This document shows positions 32,111 through 41,345 of a stretch of DNA of 64,000 bases, piece by piece. Under the pieces are notes generated by a model, which saw only the letters and a list, made by a program, of their open reading frames with translations, did no database searches and was not told the DNA's origin. The DNA lies in NCBI RefSeq assembly GCF_003851045.1, contig NZ_BFBX01000042.1:14428-78427 (forward strand), in the 5' to 3' direction. The DNA is from Paenibacillus sp. 598K. Lineage in GTDB: Bacteria; Bacillota; Bacilli; Paenibacillales; Paenibacillaceae. Numbering within the stretch: position 1 is the stretch's first letter; each line of letters starts with the position of its first letter. Both the position numbers and the translations under genes were made by a program.

Positions 32111-33004
32111 TTGCGCATAAAATCAAGAAAAATATCGCCGAAAACCGTCGGATTTCTCTATGCCGACCGCTCCAGCGTAGTGATCCGCCTGGAAGGAATC
32201 GGAGAGGAAAGGGCGGAAAATCAAGCGTATCGGTGGAACGGATTGGAACGCGGGCAGCATGGCTCTGCTATTTTCCAGATCACCTTGCAAGGCAGGGGCG
32301 AGATCCGTTTCGGAGAGACGGTGTATGCGCTGCCAAAGAACCATGCCTTCCTGTGCCGTATACCGGGCGATCATGAGTACTATTTGCCCGAAGGGGAGGC
32401 GTTCTGGGAATTTCTATTTATCACCGTGCATGGGGAGGATGCTTTACGCCATTGGATGGAGCTTGAACGCAAATTAGGTCATGTCTTTGAGCTGCCGCCC
32501 AAGTCCGAGCTGTTGAAGCTGCTGTCCGGTTTGCTGGAGGACATCGTGGAGTCTCCGCTTGTCGATTCATTCGAATTGTCCGCGACGCTTTATCGTATGG
32601 TGCTCGAATTACATCGAATTGCCGATGCGGCGGAGCCGATACAGAACGATATGCCGGCACCGTTGCGGCGTGCGATCGACCTGATCCGCGAGCGGTACCG
32701 CGAGGACTTGTCGCTAGAAGCGCTCGCGGCCTTTTCGGGACTGTCCAAGTATCATTTTTGTCGTTTGTTTCAGAAAAAAATGGGAATCAAGCCGATGCGT
32801 TTTATCCGTCATGTGCGAATCGAGCAAGCGGTTCTGCTGCTTTCGCAGACGGATATGCCAATCGCCAAGGTGGGTGAGGCGTGTGGATTTTCGCATACCA
32901 ATTACTTTATTAAGACGTTCCGCGAGCTAGTGGGCGTAACGCCGGGGGAATTTCGCCGTTCGCCAGAGCATCTCTCATTCGGCCAGTGGAAGGTGGGAAG
33001 GTAA
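32111..33004 (+). CDS. AraC-family transcriptional regulator
   Basis: A 297-residue regulator. The N-terminal cupin-like sensor (QITLQGRGEIRFGETVYALP, IPGDHEYYLPEGEAFWEFLF) binds a sugar in relatives. The C-terminal 100 residues hold the two helix-turn-helix motifs (LSLEALAAFSGLSKYHFCRL and IAKVGEACGFSHTNYFIKTF). The TTG at 32111 is ten bases after TAAGGAG; the longer ORF start at 32012 has no site and would precede the promoter's TATAAT. Divergent from GH127 and four bases before the sensor kinase gene, it probably controls both sides of the locus. Confidence 0.85.
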   Translation: MRIKSRKISPKTVGFLYADRSSVVIRLEGIGEERAENQAYRWNGLERGQHGSAIFQITLQGRGEIRFGETVYALPKNHAFLCRIPGDHEYYLPEGEAFWEFLFITVHGEDALRHWMELERKLGHVFELPPKSELLKLLSGLLEDIVESPLVDSFELSATLYRMVLELHRIADAAEPIQNDMPAPLRRAIDLIRERYREDLSLEALAAFSGLSKYHFCRLFQKKMGIKPMRFIRHVRIEQAVLLLSQTDMPIAKVGEACGFSHTNYFIKTFRELVGVTPGEFRRSPEHLSFGQWKVGR

Positions 33005-33008
33005 GCCG

Positions 33009-34805
33009 ATGATGATCAGAGGGAGATTAACGGTCTACCTGGTTTTATTTTCTGTCATCCCGCTTGTCGTCGTCAGTCTCTTCCTATATGCCCAAGCCTC
33101 GGGGGTCGTGCGGATGCAAGCCGAGAAATATGCAGGCTCGGTGCTGCTCCAGGCAACGTCGAGAATCAATCAATTGATGGATGACGTCATGAATGCCAGC
33201 GTCAAGCTTGTAACCGATCCAGTCGTACAGGATGAATATACGAACGAACAGGGGGTGTTCTCCAGAAATGCGAGGTACAGGGCGATCGAGAAACTGATGA
33301 ACAACACGCTGATGGCTCAACCGCAAATATCCTCTATTTACGTGTGTCTTAACAATGCAGACCTGATCGGAGCCGGTGGATTGGCTCCCGCGTATGCCGC
33401 CGATTGCCGGAATGTCCAGGCTTATCAGGCGGCCTTGGACAACAATCTCCTGCCCGTCTGGCTCGGTATGCACGAGAACGAGTTCGATGAAGGTACCGTG
33501 TCGCGCAATCGCTACGTCATGACATTGGCGAGAACCGTTTACAGCTATGACACGTACAAGCCGCTCGGCGTATTGATGATCAATATCGAGGATCAAACGA
33601 TTCGGAACAACTTTCAAACGGGGTTTGATGGCGAAGAAGCCGTTTTTCTCGTAACAGATCCGCACAAGAATACGATATACGACAGGCAGCTCTCGCGATA
33701 CGACAGGAAGCTGAATGCTCCTTATCTGGACAGGGTCATTGCCGAGCAGACCTCTGGTGGCTTTGCCTGGAAAGGACAGCGCGGGGGAGAGAAATATATC
33801 AGCTTCACTCATCTGGCGAATTCGGACTGGATTTATGTAGCCGAGCTCCCGATCGATTACATTACCCGTAATTCCGATCTTATCTATCGGGCGATGATTG
33901 TCGCTGTCACAGTTTGTTTTCTATTGGCTATGGTGGCGGCATACATTTTGGCCCGTAAATTCACAAGCCCTATCAAGATTTTGCTAGCTTCTATCCGCAG
34001 GGCCAAGGATGGCCATTTCAGCGAGACCTTCGAATCGGATCGCAAGGACGAGATCGGCGTCCTTACCCGGAGTTACAACTCGATGATCGTTGAGATTAAA
34101 CAGCTGCTAGCCAGGTTGGAGCGGGAAAACCTCCAGAAGAGACGCATGGAGCTCGACGCGCTGCAAGCGCAGATCACCCCGCATTTTCTGTACAACGCTT
34201 TGAATTCGATCAAATCGCTTGCTCGTCTTAACGGGCAGGATCTCATCTACCGTACCACCACAAGCTTGATCGGACTGTTGCAGCTCAGCATAAGCCAGAA
34301 CAAGGTGCTTATTCCGATCGCCGACGAAATGGATATGGTGAGGCATTATCTTGGCTTGCAGAGTGTGCGTTACCCTGGCCGAATGCAGGTGCTTTTCGAA
34401 ATTGAGGAGGAGTTGTCCGAAAGGCTGACGGTCAAGCTGATCCTGCAGCCGCTAGTGGAGAATGCGATTGTCCACGGACTCGATCTTAGCGCGGCGAATG
34501 GAATTATCGTCATTCGTGTATTTAGGGAAGGCGGCGATATCGTAATGGAGGTTGAGGATAACGGAAAAGGGATGGAGGAGGACGCGTGCAAAACGCTGCT
34601 TGCGAACCCCCCGGAGAAGCGGACACGGTTTGGCGGGATGGGCATGGGGCTCCGCAATGTAGATGAGCGGCTGAAGTTGCACTACGGCGGCCAGTACGGC
34701 GTTTCATTCCGCAGCACGCCGGGAGTTTGCTTCGTTAGCGTCATTCGCATACCGGATACGCCGCCGCAAATAGGAACAGGATCGGAGGTGACGAAACATG
34801 TATAA
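33009..34805 (+). CDS. YesM-type sensor histidine kinase
   Basis: A 598-residue membrane kinase. Two transmembrane helices (about 10-27 and 295-315) enclose a 265-residue extracellular sensor. A HAMP segment follows (RKFTSPIKILLASIRRAKDG). The His_kinase domain has ITPHFLYNALNSIKSLARL with phospho-acceptor H392. The HATPase domain has VENAIVHGLD, VEDNGKGM and GMGMGLRNVDERL. This is the standard partner of YesN regulators next to extracellular glycan ABC transporters. The 3' end overlaps the response regulator by 8 bp. Confidence 0.9.
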   Translation: MMIRGRLTVYLVLFSVIPLVVVSLFLYAQASGVVRMQAEKYAGSVLLQATSRINQLMDDVMNASVKLVTDPVVQDEYTNEQGVFSRNARYRAIEKLMNNTLMAQPQISSIYVCLNNADLIGAGGLAPAYAADCRNVQAYQAALDNNLLPVWLGMHENEFDEGTVSRNRYVMTLARTVYSYDTYKPLGVLMINIEDQTIRNNFQTGFDGEEAVFLVTDPHKNTIYDRQLSRYDRKLNAPYLDRVIAEQTSGGFAWKGQRGGEKYISFTHLANSDWIYVAELPIDYITRNSDLIYRAMIVAVTVCFLLAMVAAYILARKFTSPIKILLASIRRAKDGHFSETFESDRKDEIGVLTRSYNSMIVEIKQLLARLERENLQKRRMELDALQAQITPHFLYNALNSIKSLARLNGQDLIYRTTTSLIGLLQLSISQNKVLIPIADEMDMVRHYLGLQSVRYPGRMQVLFEIEEELSERLTVKLILQPLVENAIVHGLDLSAANGIIVIRVFREGGDIVMEVEDNGKGMEEDACKTLLANPPEKRTRFGGMGMGLRNVDERLKLHYGGQYGVSFRSTPGVCFVSVIRIPDTPPQIGTGSEVTKHV

Positions 34806-36417
34806 AGTCATGATCGTAGACGACGAGTATTACATTCGGCTCGATATCCGGGCCATGTTGGATTGGGAGAGCCTTGGCTTTCGCCTGACTGAGGACGCAG
34901 TGAACGGGGAGGATGCACTCGCGAAGCTCGAGAAGGAGCGGCCCGATATTATTCTGCTCGATATCGGCATGCCGGGCATGGGAGGCATTGAACTGTTATC
35001 GCAGTTGAGGCAACGGGAGTTTGCCGGTTGGACCCTTGTACTTAGTTGCCATGACGAATTCGACTACGTCAAGGATGCGTTATTGCTTGGCGCACAAAAT
35101 TATTTGCTTAAGCACAAGCTTGAGCCCAAAATGCTCGAGGAAACGCTGTTAAAGATGGTGGAACACCTTGAAGGCGAGCGACGGCACAGCGAACAGGTCA
35201 TCCGCTGGCAGTCTATAGCGGCCCTCTCCCTGCAAGAGCAGCGCAAGCAATTTATACGACAGCTGGTTCACGGCGCGTATTCCACATCTGGAGCCGTATT
35301 GGGTCGCATGAAGCAACTGGAGCTCGGTTTTCCGGTTCGGCAGTTGATTGTCTTACTAGCCAAGCTCCATCCCGGCATGATGCTGCAACCTGAGATCGGC
35401 TTCCGCAAGTCGCACGCCCAGAACGAGCAAATCGCCGAAGCAGTCAATCGGGAGGCATTAACCCCCGAAACCGGCTTCTGCTTCGCAGAAAATGAAGAGG
35501 AACTGGTGCTAGTGATCGGCTTTGATCCAGCGCCCGGGTTTTTGCACATCCAGTCCTTGTTGTACGATCTGGTTAATCGCGTGCAAGGCTTCGTTCGCCA
35601 GCGCTTCGATATTGACATGTCTATTGGCGTCAGCAACGGCAACAGCTCGCCCGCCCAGTTGCCGGAATCTTGCCGGCAAGCGCGTTCTGCCCTGGAAGGC
35701 GTCTATTACCTGGGGAAAAACCGTATCATTTCCTTTTCTGAAGTAAGCGATTACACCGCGAAGCCGGAAAAGAGTTTCCGGGAATATGAACAAGCGCTCC
35801 TGCGAGAGCTGGCCAACGATTCGAGGATTGCAGCTATCATCAACGATATGTACGCGGCGCTGGTTGAGCAAAAGGTTGCTCTGGCCGAAGCGAGGGCGTT
35901 CACCTTCGAATTCGTTTCTTTCCTCAAAAAGCAGCAGCGAGAACACGGGATTACAGATTCCGAATTGTTTGAAGCGGGCCATTCCCCCTACGAGGCGGTT
36001 GGCAGAACGGAAACGGTCGAGGAAACGCAGGCCTATCTCATCCGTGTGACGATCCGTTTGAGCGAGCTGATCTCGATTGCTTCCAAACAGAAGTACAGGC
36101 CCGAGATCGCAAATGCTATCCGCTATATGAAGGAGCATTTCAGCGATGAGCTTTCTCTGGATACGGTTGCGGCTAACGTCGGCATGAACGCAACCTACTT
36201 TTCGAACCTGTTCAAGAAGGAGACTGGTCAGAATTTCGTTGCGTTTCTCCAGAGGATCCGGATGGAGAACGCGAAGACGTTGCTCCGAACGACCCACGAC
36301 AAAGTGTATGATGTCGCCTCGCAGGTCGGCATTGACAATTACCATTATTTCTGCAAAACCTTCAAGCAGGTTACGGGGATGACGCCTCTGCAATACCGCT
36401 CAAAGGCAAGGCAATAA
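34798..36417 (+). CDS. YesN-type response regulator (AraC output)
   Basis: A 539-residue response regulator. The receiver domain has the acidic pair DDE (8-10), phospho-acceptor D55 in ILLDIGMPGMGG, and the conserved Lys near 105 (LLKHKLEP). A long linker domain of about 300 residues is typical of YesN. The AraC-type double helix-turn-helix lies at about 435-539 (LSLDTVAANVGMNATYFSNL; VYDVASQVGIDNYHYFCKTF). It is coupled to the kinase by an 8-bp overlap and should activate the transporter genes that begin 135 bp downstream. Confidence 0.9.
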   Translation: MYKVMIVDDEYYIRLDIRAMLDWESLGFRLTEDAVNGEDALAKLEKERPDIILLDIGMPGMGGIELLSQLRQREFAGWTLVLSCHDEFDYVKDALLLGAQNYLLKHKLEPKMLEETLLKMVEHLEGERRHSEQVIRWQSIAALSLQEQRKQFIRQLVHGAYSTSGAVLGRMKQLELGFPVRQLIVLLAKLHPGMMLQPEIGFRKSHAQNEQIAEAVNREALTPETGFCFAENEEELVLVIGFDPAPGFLHIQSLLYDLVNRVQGFVRQRFDIDMSIGVSNGNSSPAQLPESCRQARSALEGVYYLGKNRIISFSEVSDYTAKPEKSFREYEQALLRELANDSRIAAIINDMYAALVEQKVALAEARAFTFEFVSFLKKQQREHGITDSELFEAGHSPYEAVGRTETVEETQAYLIRVTIRLSELISIASKQKYRPEIANAIRYMKEHFSDELSLDTVAANVGMNATYFSNLFKKETGQNFVAFLQRIRMENAKTLLRTTHDKVYDVASQVGIDNYHYFCKTFKQVTGMTPLQYRSKARQ

Positions 36418-36479
36418 CTTCGAAAAAAAATATGCCGCTTTTCCGTAAAATGGACAATAATTTCGAAAGAATTTGAACA

Positions 36480-36506
36480 AGAAAGCGGTTCCAATCGGGA
36501 TATAAT
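36480..36506 (+). promoter_or_regulatory. cre-like site and -10 element before the binding-protein gene
   Basis: AGAAAGCGGTTCCA (36480-36493) matches 12 of 14 positions of the CcpA site TGWAANCGNTNWCA, including the central CG. A TATAAT follows at 36501-36506. I see no good -35 at normal spacing, which would suit an activator-dependent promoter (YesN) with CcpA repression. Confidence 0.5.
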
Positions 36507-36551
36507 GAACGAGCCTGAATAACAGGCCATTCTCAAAGAGGGGGAAGCAAT

Positions 36552-38363
36552 GTGCGGTTTATAAGTAAGAAAACAAGGAGCAGAGCCAGTCAGTTCGGCG
36601 TGGCTGCGCTACTCGTCACCGCCGTGCTGGCGGGATGCTCAAACAGCGGAAATAACGGCAACGGTAATCCAGACTCCGGCCTGCCATCGGGAGCGACTCC
36701 AAGTAACAGCTCCGCCGCGGCCAAGCCGCAGGAGGGGCCGAAGCCGCTGCTGGAGTACAGCTTCTATCAGGAAAGCGACTCGCCTCCGAAATATGCGGAT
36801 AATCCGAACGATGCGCTAACGCCGGTCGTTGAGTCCAAGTTTAACATCAAAGTCGGTAAAGTGCTCTACAATCAAGGTTCCACCTTCAAAGAAAGATTCA
36901 ACATGCTGCTTGCGACCAACGATTTGCCGGATGTTATCTATGCGCAATCCAGCGCGCCAGTCGTCGCCAGCAGCGGGCAGTATGCCGAGCTTGGCGAACT
37001 CATCAAGCAACATATGCCCAATCTACTGAAGTACGGATCGATGGATACTTGGCGCGATTCCTACTTCGAAGGCAAAATTTACTCCGTGCCGGCGCTTTGG
37101 GTGGACACCGCGTTGCCGCAATTCAACGATGTATACACGCTTCCCTCCGGCAACTGGGGACTGGTCATACGAGAGGACATTCTGGATCGGCTGGGCTACA
37201 AGTATACCCCGCTGCGCGAAATCGAGGAACGGGTCAATGAGACGCAGCAAAAACCAAGCTTCGAGGATTTCAAGATTGAACCGGCAATCGAGACGCCTGA
37301 AGACCTCTATTCGTTTTTACAAAAGGTCAAGGCATTGAATCTGAAAGTCGGCAATAAGGAGGTGATCCCGCTGTCTATCCCGTGGTGGGCGCAGCACCAT
37401 CTGGCGAATATGTTCGGCGTCAGCAGCTCCTGGCAATACCATGAGGACGACAACACGGTATCTGGTACGCCATTTGGGGACAAATATGGCAAAGAATATT
37501 TTCAATTTTTAAACAAGTTGTACAACGAGAAACTGCTGGATCCCGATTTCGCCATTCAGAAGGATCAGCAATTGGCGGAGAAGCAGGCGAGCGGCCAAGT
37601 AGCCGTCGCGCTCGTGCTGATGGGCGACCGGTCCGCCATCCATGAGGCCATCGACAAGATTGCGCCAGGAAAAATGTATCATCACATCCCCATGCCCAAA
37701 AAGGAAGGGATTATCCGCAACGGAATTGACACCCTTAACCCCGCGGCCTTCCAGTTCTTTATCAAAAAGGACTTCGAGGACATTCCCCGGCTGCTGCAAT
37801 ATTTCGATTGGTTCTTCTCAGACGAGGCGTTGGATCTGAAGATTTGGGGGCCGGAATCTCTCGACTTGTGGGAGATCAAGGACGGCAAAAAGGTATTCAA
37901 GGACGACGCGCTCTACCAGGCGCTGGTCAAGAACGAAGAAGGCGGCATTGCCGATGAGCGATATTATACGAAGGGACTGGGCCGTTACGGTCACCCCAAG
38001 CAGTATTCAAAGGCCTTCAGCGCCGCTCCCGGACTCGTCGGCTACAATCCATACGATTGGGAGCGCAGTTATCCTTACAAGGTCACGGATATTTTCGAGA
38101 TGTCATCCAGCTATGTTACGACAACCGCGCTGGAGCGGGAAGGCAAGTTGCTGGCCGGAGTGGACGATCTGACGAACGGACCGGGCAACTGGTTGTGGTC
38201 CGACTTCTATAACAACAAGTCGGCAAAGCTCTATTCCGCGAAGCCGGGGAGCTTCGACAAAAATTGGGATGAACTCAAAGAAGAGTTTATGAGTCGCACC
38301 AAGTATGAGGAAGCGCAAGTCGCCATGGAAAAAGTATTCCGGGAACGCGGATTGCTTAAATAG
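36552..38363 (+). CDS. ABC sugar-binding lipoprotein (LplA type)
   Basis: A 603-residue extracellular solute-binding protein of the large family found next to LplB/YtcP permeases. The signal peptide ends in a lipobox (VLAGC), then an Asn/Gly/Ser/Pro linker. The mature lobes begin LLEYSFYQESDSPPKYADNP and contain NMLLATNDLPDVIYAQ. GTG 36552 is used because the ATG at 36550 is out of frame and stops after three codons; GAGGGGGAAGC is the binding site. Such proteins bind oligosaccharides and feed the two permeases that follow. Confidence 0.9.
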   Translation: MRFISKKTRSRASQFGVAALLVTAVLAGCSNSGNNGNGNPDSGLPSGATPSNSSAAAKPQEGPKPLLEYSFYQESDSPPKYADNPNDALTPVVESKFNIKVGKVLYNQGSTFKERFNMLLATNDLPDVIYAQSSAPVVASSGQYAELGELIKQHMPNLLKYGSMDTWRDSYFEGKIYSVPALWVDTALPQFNDVYTLPSGNWGLVIREDILDRLGYKYTPLREIEERVNETQQKPSFEDFKIEPAIETPEDLYSFLQKVKALNLKVGNKEVIPLSIPWWAQHHLANMFGVSSSWQYHEDDNTVSGTPFGDKYGKEYFQFLNKLYNEKLLDPDFAIQKDQQLAEKQASGQVAVALVLMGDRSAIHEAIDKIAPGKMYHHIPMPKKEGIIRNGIDTLNPAAFQFFIKKDFEDIPRLLQYFDWFFSDEALDLKIWGPESLDLWEIKDGKKVFKDDALYQALVKNEEGGIADERYYTKGLGRYGHPKQYSKAFSAAPGLVGYNPYDWERSYPYKVTDIFEMSSSYVTTTALEREGKLLAGVDDLTNGPGNWLWSDFYNNKSAKLYSAKPGSFDKNWDELKEEFMSRTKYEEAQVAMEKVFRERGLLK

Positions 38364-38392
38364 ATGGGAATCAGCGAAAGGAGCACGATCGG

Positions 38393-39343
38393 GTGAGACA
38401 GAGTAGAATAAGCGGCAGGATCAGGACAATTTCCCAGCAGAAAGTGCTCCTGCTGTTTTTGCTGCCGGCAGTGGCATTCGTAGCGGTATTCAATTATATC
38501 CCGATGTTTGGCCTGGTGATGGCTTTTCAGGATTACAACATATTGGACGGCTATTTCCGCAGCGAATTTGTCGGGCTGGAGCATTTTCGCGCCTTTTTCG
38601 AAGCGCCTGACTTCTATCGGGCGCTTCGCAATACACTTGCCATTAATTTGATTTGCTTGCTTGTGGTGTTTCCTCTGCCGATCGTCTTCTCGATCTTGTT
38701 GAACGAGCTGTTCAGCTCCAAATTGAAGAAGACGATCCAGACGATCACCTATCTGCCTTATTTCATCTCCTGGGTCGTTGTGGGCGGTCTCTTCTACAAG
38801 CTGCTGGAAAGCCAGTCCGGCGCGGTGAATGTGCTGCTGCAGTCGCTCGGCTTTGAGGATGTGGCGTTCTTTCGCGAGCCCGCCTATTTCTGGCCGATTA
38901 TCGTCATCGCGACGATCTGGAAGGGTATCGGTTGGAACTCGATTCTGTATTTGTCGGCTATCAATGCCATCGATCCCCATCTCTATGAGGCGGCCGAGGT
39001 AGACGGCGCCAATCGTTGGCAGCGGATGTGGCACGTGACGCTGCCCGGCGTAACCGGCACTGCCGTCTTTCTGTTCATTCTGACGGTAGGCAGCCTGATC
39101 AACGGCAGCGGGGGAGCGAGCGGGTCGATGGCGCCGAACTTCGAAGCGTTGTGGAATTTCCGCAACGCGCTGGTGGCGGAGCGCTCCGACGTGCTGGACA
39201 TTTATGTTTACCAGCAAGGGGTTCAAGGAGCGCAATATGCTTACGCTGCGGCGATCGGTGTCTTTCAGTCGCTGCTGTCCATTGTGCTGATCTTCACGAG
39301 CAATTATCTGATCAAAAAATGGCGTGGTTCGGCATTGTTCTAG
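38393..39343 (+). CDS. ABC sugar permease (LplB/YteP type)
   Basis: A 316-residue permease with six transmembrane helices. The BPD loop with the EAA motif is in LYEAAEVDGANRWQRMWHVT. Start GTG 38393 follows GAAAGGAGCACGATCGG. It is the first of two permeases; no dedicated ATPase is encoded, as usual for this group, which shares an MsmX-type ATPase encoded elsewhere. Confidence 0.92.
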   Translation: MRQSRISGRIRTISQQKVLLLFLLPAVAFVAVFNYIPMFGLVMAFQDYNILDGYFRSEFVGLEHFRAFFEAPDFYRALRNTLAINLICLLVVFPLPIVFSILLNELFSSKLKKTIQTITYLPYFISWVVVGGLFYKLLESQSGAVNVLLQSLGFEDVAFFREPAYFWPIIVIATIWKGIGWNSILYLSAINAIDPHLYEAAEVDGANRWQRMWHVTLPGVTGTAVFLFILTVGSLINGSGGASGSMAPNFEALWNFRNALVAERSDVLDIYVYQQGVQGAQYAYAAAIGVFQSLLSIVLIFTSNYLIKKWRGSALF

Positions 39344-39367
39344 CCCGCAGAAGGAGAGAATTACACG

Positions 39368-40246
39368 ATGAGCCGGAAAATCGGATGGTTCGACATCATC
39401 TTTGGCTTCCTATTCCTGGTGTTATGTTTTCTGACCATCTATCCATTCGTCTACGCTTTGTCCTACTCCTTCAGCAACGGGCAAAGCGTAATGACAGATA
39501 CGGTCTATTTATGGCCGATAGACTTTACATGGGAGAACTATCGCACTGTATTTGCGAATCGCTCGATTCTCAGCGCCGCAGGAATTTCCGTTTTGAAGAC
39601 GATTGTCGGCACGGCTTTGTCGTTGATCGTCACCGCCACGGCCGCTTACTCGGTTTCCAAGAAAAATTTGGTCTTCAAGAAAACGGTGCTTTTGTTTTTT
39701 ATCCTGCCCATGTACATTTCCGGCGGATTGCTGCCCTTTTATATTCTAATTTACAACCTAGGGCTCATGAACACCTTTTGGGTGTACTTGCTGCCGGGCG
39801 CCTTCAGCGGCTTGTTCATGTTCCTCATGAAGGTGTATTACGAGGCGTTGCCAGGAGAAGTCGAAGAATCGGCAAGAATCGACGGAGCCGGCGACCTCCG
39901 ACTGTTCCTCAAAATTATCGTGCCGCTGTCGCTCCCGGTATACGCGACGGTGGCGCTATTCGTGGGCGTCGGTCAATGGAACGCCTGGTTCGATGCGATG
40001 CTGTTCGTCAGCAATACCGATCTGCATCCGCTGCAATTGTTGCTGCAGAACATTTTGCGGGAAGCGGAAGTGACGACATTCGCTCAGGTGGCTGCGCTCA
40101 GCTCGCCACAGGCCGTCCGGCAGACGACCGTGGAGACGCTGCGGATGGCGACGCTGATGGTAACGACGTTGCCGATTCTGTTCATTTACCCGTTCTTTCA
40201 GAAGTATTTCATCAAGGGAGTGGTGCTAGGTGCAGTTAAGGGATAA
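39368..40246 (+). CDS. ABC sugar permease (YtcP type)
   Basis: A 292-residue partner permease with six transmembrane helices. Its EAA loop is ALPGEVEESARIDGAGDLRL, and the C-terminal NTDLHPLQLLLQNILREAE is typical of the YtcP group. AGAAGGAGAG precedes the ATG. Its last 17 bp overlap the start of the propeller gene, which implies translational coupling to it. Confidence 0.92.
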   Translation: MSRKIGWFDIIFGFLFLVLCFLTIYPFVYALSYSFSNGQSVMTDTVYLWPIDFTWENYRTVFANRSILSAAGISVLKTIVGTALSLIVTATAAYSVSKKNLVFKKTVLLFFILPMYISGGLLPFYILIYNLGLMNTFWVYLLPGAFSGLFMFLMKVYYEALPGEVEESARIDGAGDLRLFLKIIVPLSLPVYATVALFVGVGQWNAWFDAMLFVSNTDLHPLQLLLQNILREAEVTTFAQVAALSSPQAVRQTTVETLRMATLMVTTLPILFIYPFFQKYFIKGVVLGAVKG

Positions 40247-41345
40247 AGGCTGGCAAGTGTCCGCAACAAAGCTTACGGTTTTGACCAATGCCAACGGCGT
40301 CTTCCAGGACGGCAATGTGGCGATGTGCCGCGACAGGGAGGGGGTGCTCTGGGCGCTTGTCGGGCACCATCATCTGGGCGGCATCACCTTGTGGCGGGGC
40401 ACTTCTCTGGAAGACCTCGAGAATCTCGGAGCGGTTGCCTACACGTTCGAAATGGGGCGAGCGGGAGAGGCATTTCACGGCATCCCCTATCCGGACGGAC
40501 CGCGATCGAGAGGGAAGCTGTGGCCGAACGGGCTGTGGATCGACCCCGCGGACGGGCGATTCTACTGCTATGTGCATAATGAGACCGGATGGGGAGCAGA
40601 GGATACCTCCTATACAGCGTTTGGCCTTAAGGAAGGAGAGCCGGATTTTCGTCATATCGGGTTGATGGTATCCGACGATCGGGGACACACCTGGGATTTC
40701 GTCGGCTGGGTGCTCACATCGTTCTTCCCTTGCTGGACGGAATTGTATCGTCCTGACGGCATGAAGGGCGGCCAGTCTGCTGAACGTTTCGTACTGGGCG
40801 CGGGCGATTTCTGTTTCTACCCGAACGAGAAGGATGGCTACTTCTACATTTTCTATACGCAAATTACGGCGGGGCGCTCAGACTCTGTGAAGGCTGACCA
40901 TATCTACGCTGCCAGAGCGCCGATGTCCGGCAAGGGGTTGCCGGGGCAATGGAGCAAGCTGTACGAAGGTAAATTTGGGGAACCTGGGAATGGTGGCCGG
41001 GAAACGCCGGTCGTCCTTTCGGGTAACGTCCCGTTCGTCTCCTACAACCGACACTTGAGCAGTTATATGATGACAAGCTATCGTCGGGAACTGTGGGTGC
41101 GAGGGCTGGGCGCTTGCCAAGTCTCGTTCAGCTCTGATCTGATGAACTGGAGCGAGCCGCTGCCGCTCGACAGCAGCCGAGAGGACCTGTCACGCCCTTA
41201 TTTTACGATGTGCAGTCTCGAACCTGAAGGTTTGATCCAGGATACCGGGCAACGGTTCGGGCTATTGATTGAGACCAACGGAACGGATGTCTACTATGCC
41301 GAAGTTTCGATCCCGGAAGACTTCGAGAAGGAGGAGACAAAATGA
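40230..41345 (+). CDS. Cytoplasmic BNR/sialidase-fold beta-propeller protein
   Basis: A 371-residue protein without a signal peptide. It carries the Asp-box SxDxGxTW as SDDRGHTW (about 144-151) and strand-like repeats (GNVAMCRDREGVLWALVGHH; FYCYVHNETGWGAED) of a sialidase-like propeller. I cannot assign a GH family; it could be a retaining exoglycosidase or an inverting phosphorylase-like enzyme acting on the imported oligosaccharide. GTG 40230 follows AAGGGAG and lies inside the permease gene. It is followed by overlap with the FG-GAP protein gene at 41342. Confidence 0.6.
   Translation: MQLRDKGWQVSATKLTVLTNANGVFQDGNVAMCRDREGVLWALVGHHHLGGITLWRGTSLEDLENLGAVAYTFEMGRAGEAFHGIPYPDGPRSRGKLWPNGLWIDPADGRFYCYVHNETGWGAEDTSYTAFGLKEGEPDFRHIGLMVSDDRGHTWDFVGWVLTSFFPCWTELYRPDGMKGGQSAERFVLGAGDFCFYPNEKDGYFYIFYTQITAGRSDSVKADHIYAARAPMSGKGLPGQWSKLYEGKFGEPGNGGRETPVVLSGNVPFVSYNRHLSSYMMTSYRRELWVRGLGACQVSFSSDLMNWSEPLPLDSSREDLSRPYFTMCSLEPEGLIQDTGQRFGLLIETNGTDVYYAEVSIPEDFEKEETK

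Noticed and set aside
39016-40239. 407-codon plus-strand ORF spanning both sugar permeases
   Set aside because: Out-of-frame shadow crossing two permease genes and their intergenic gap; product Arg-rich without domains.
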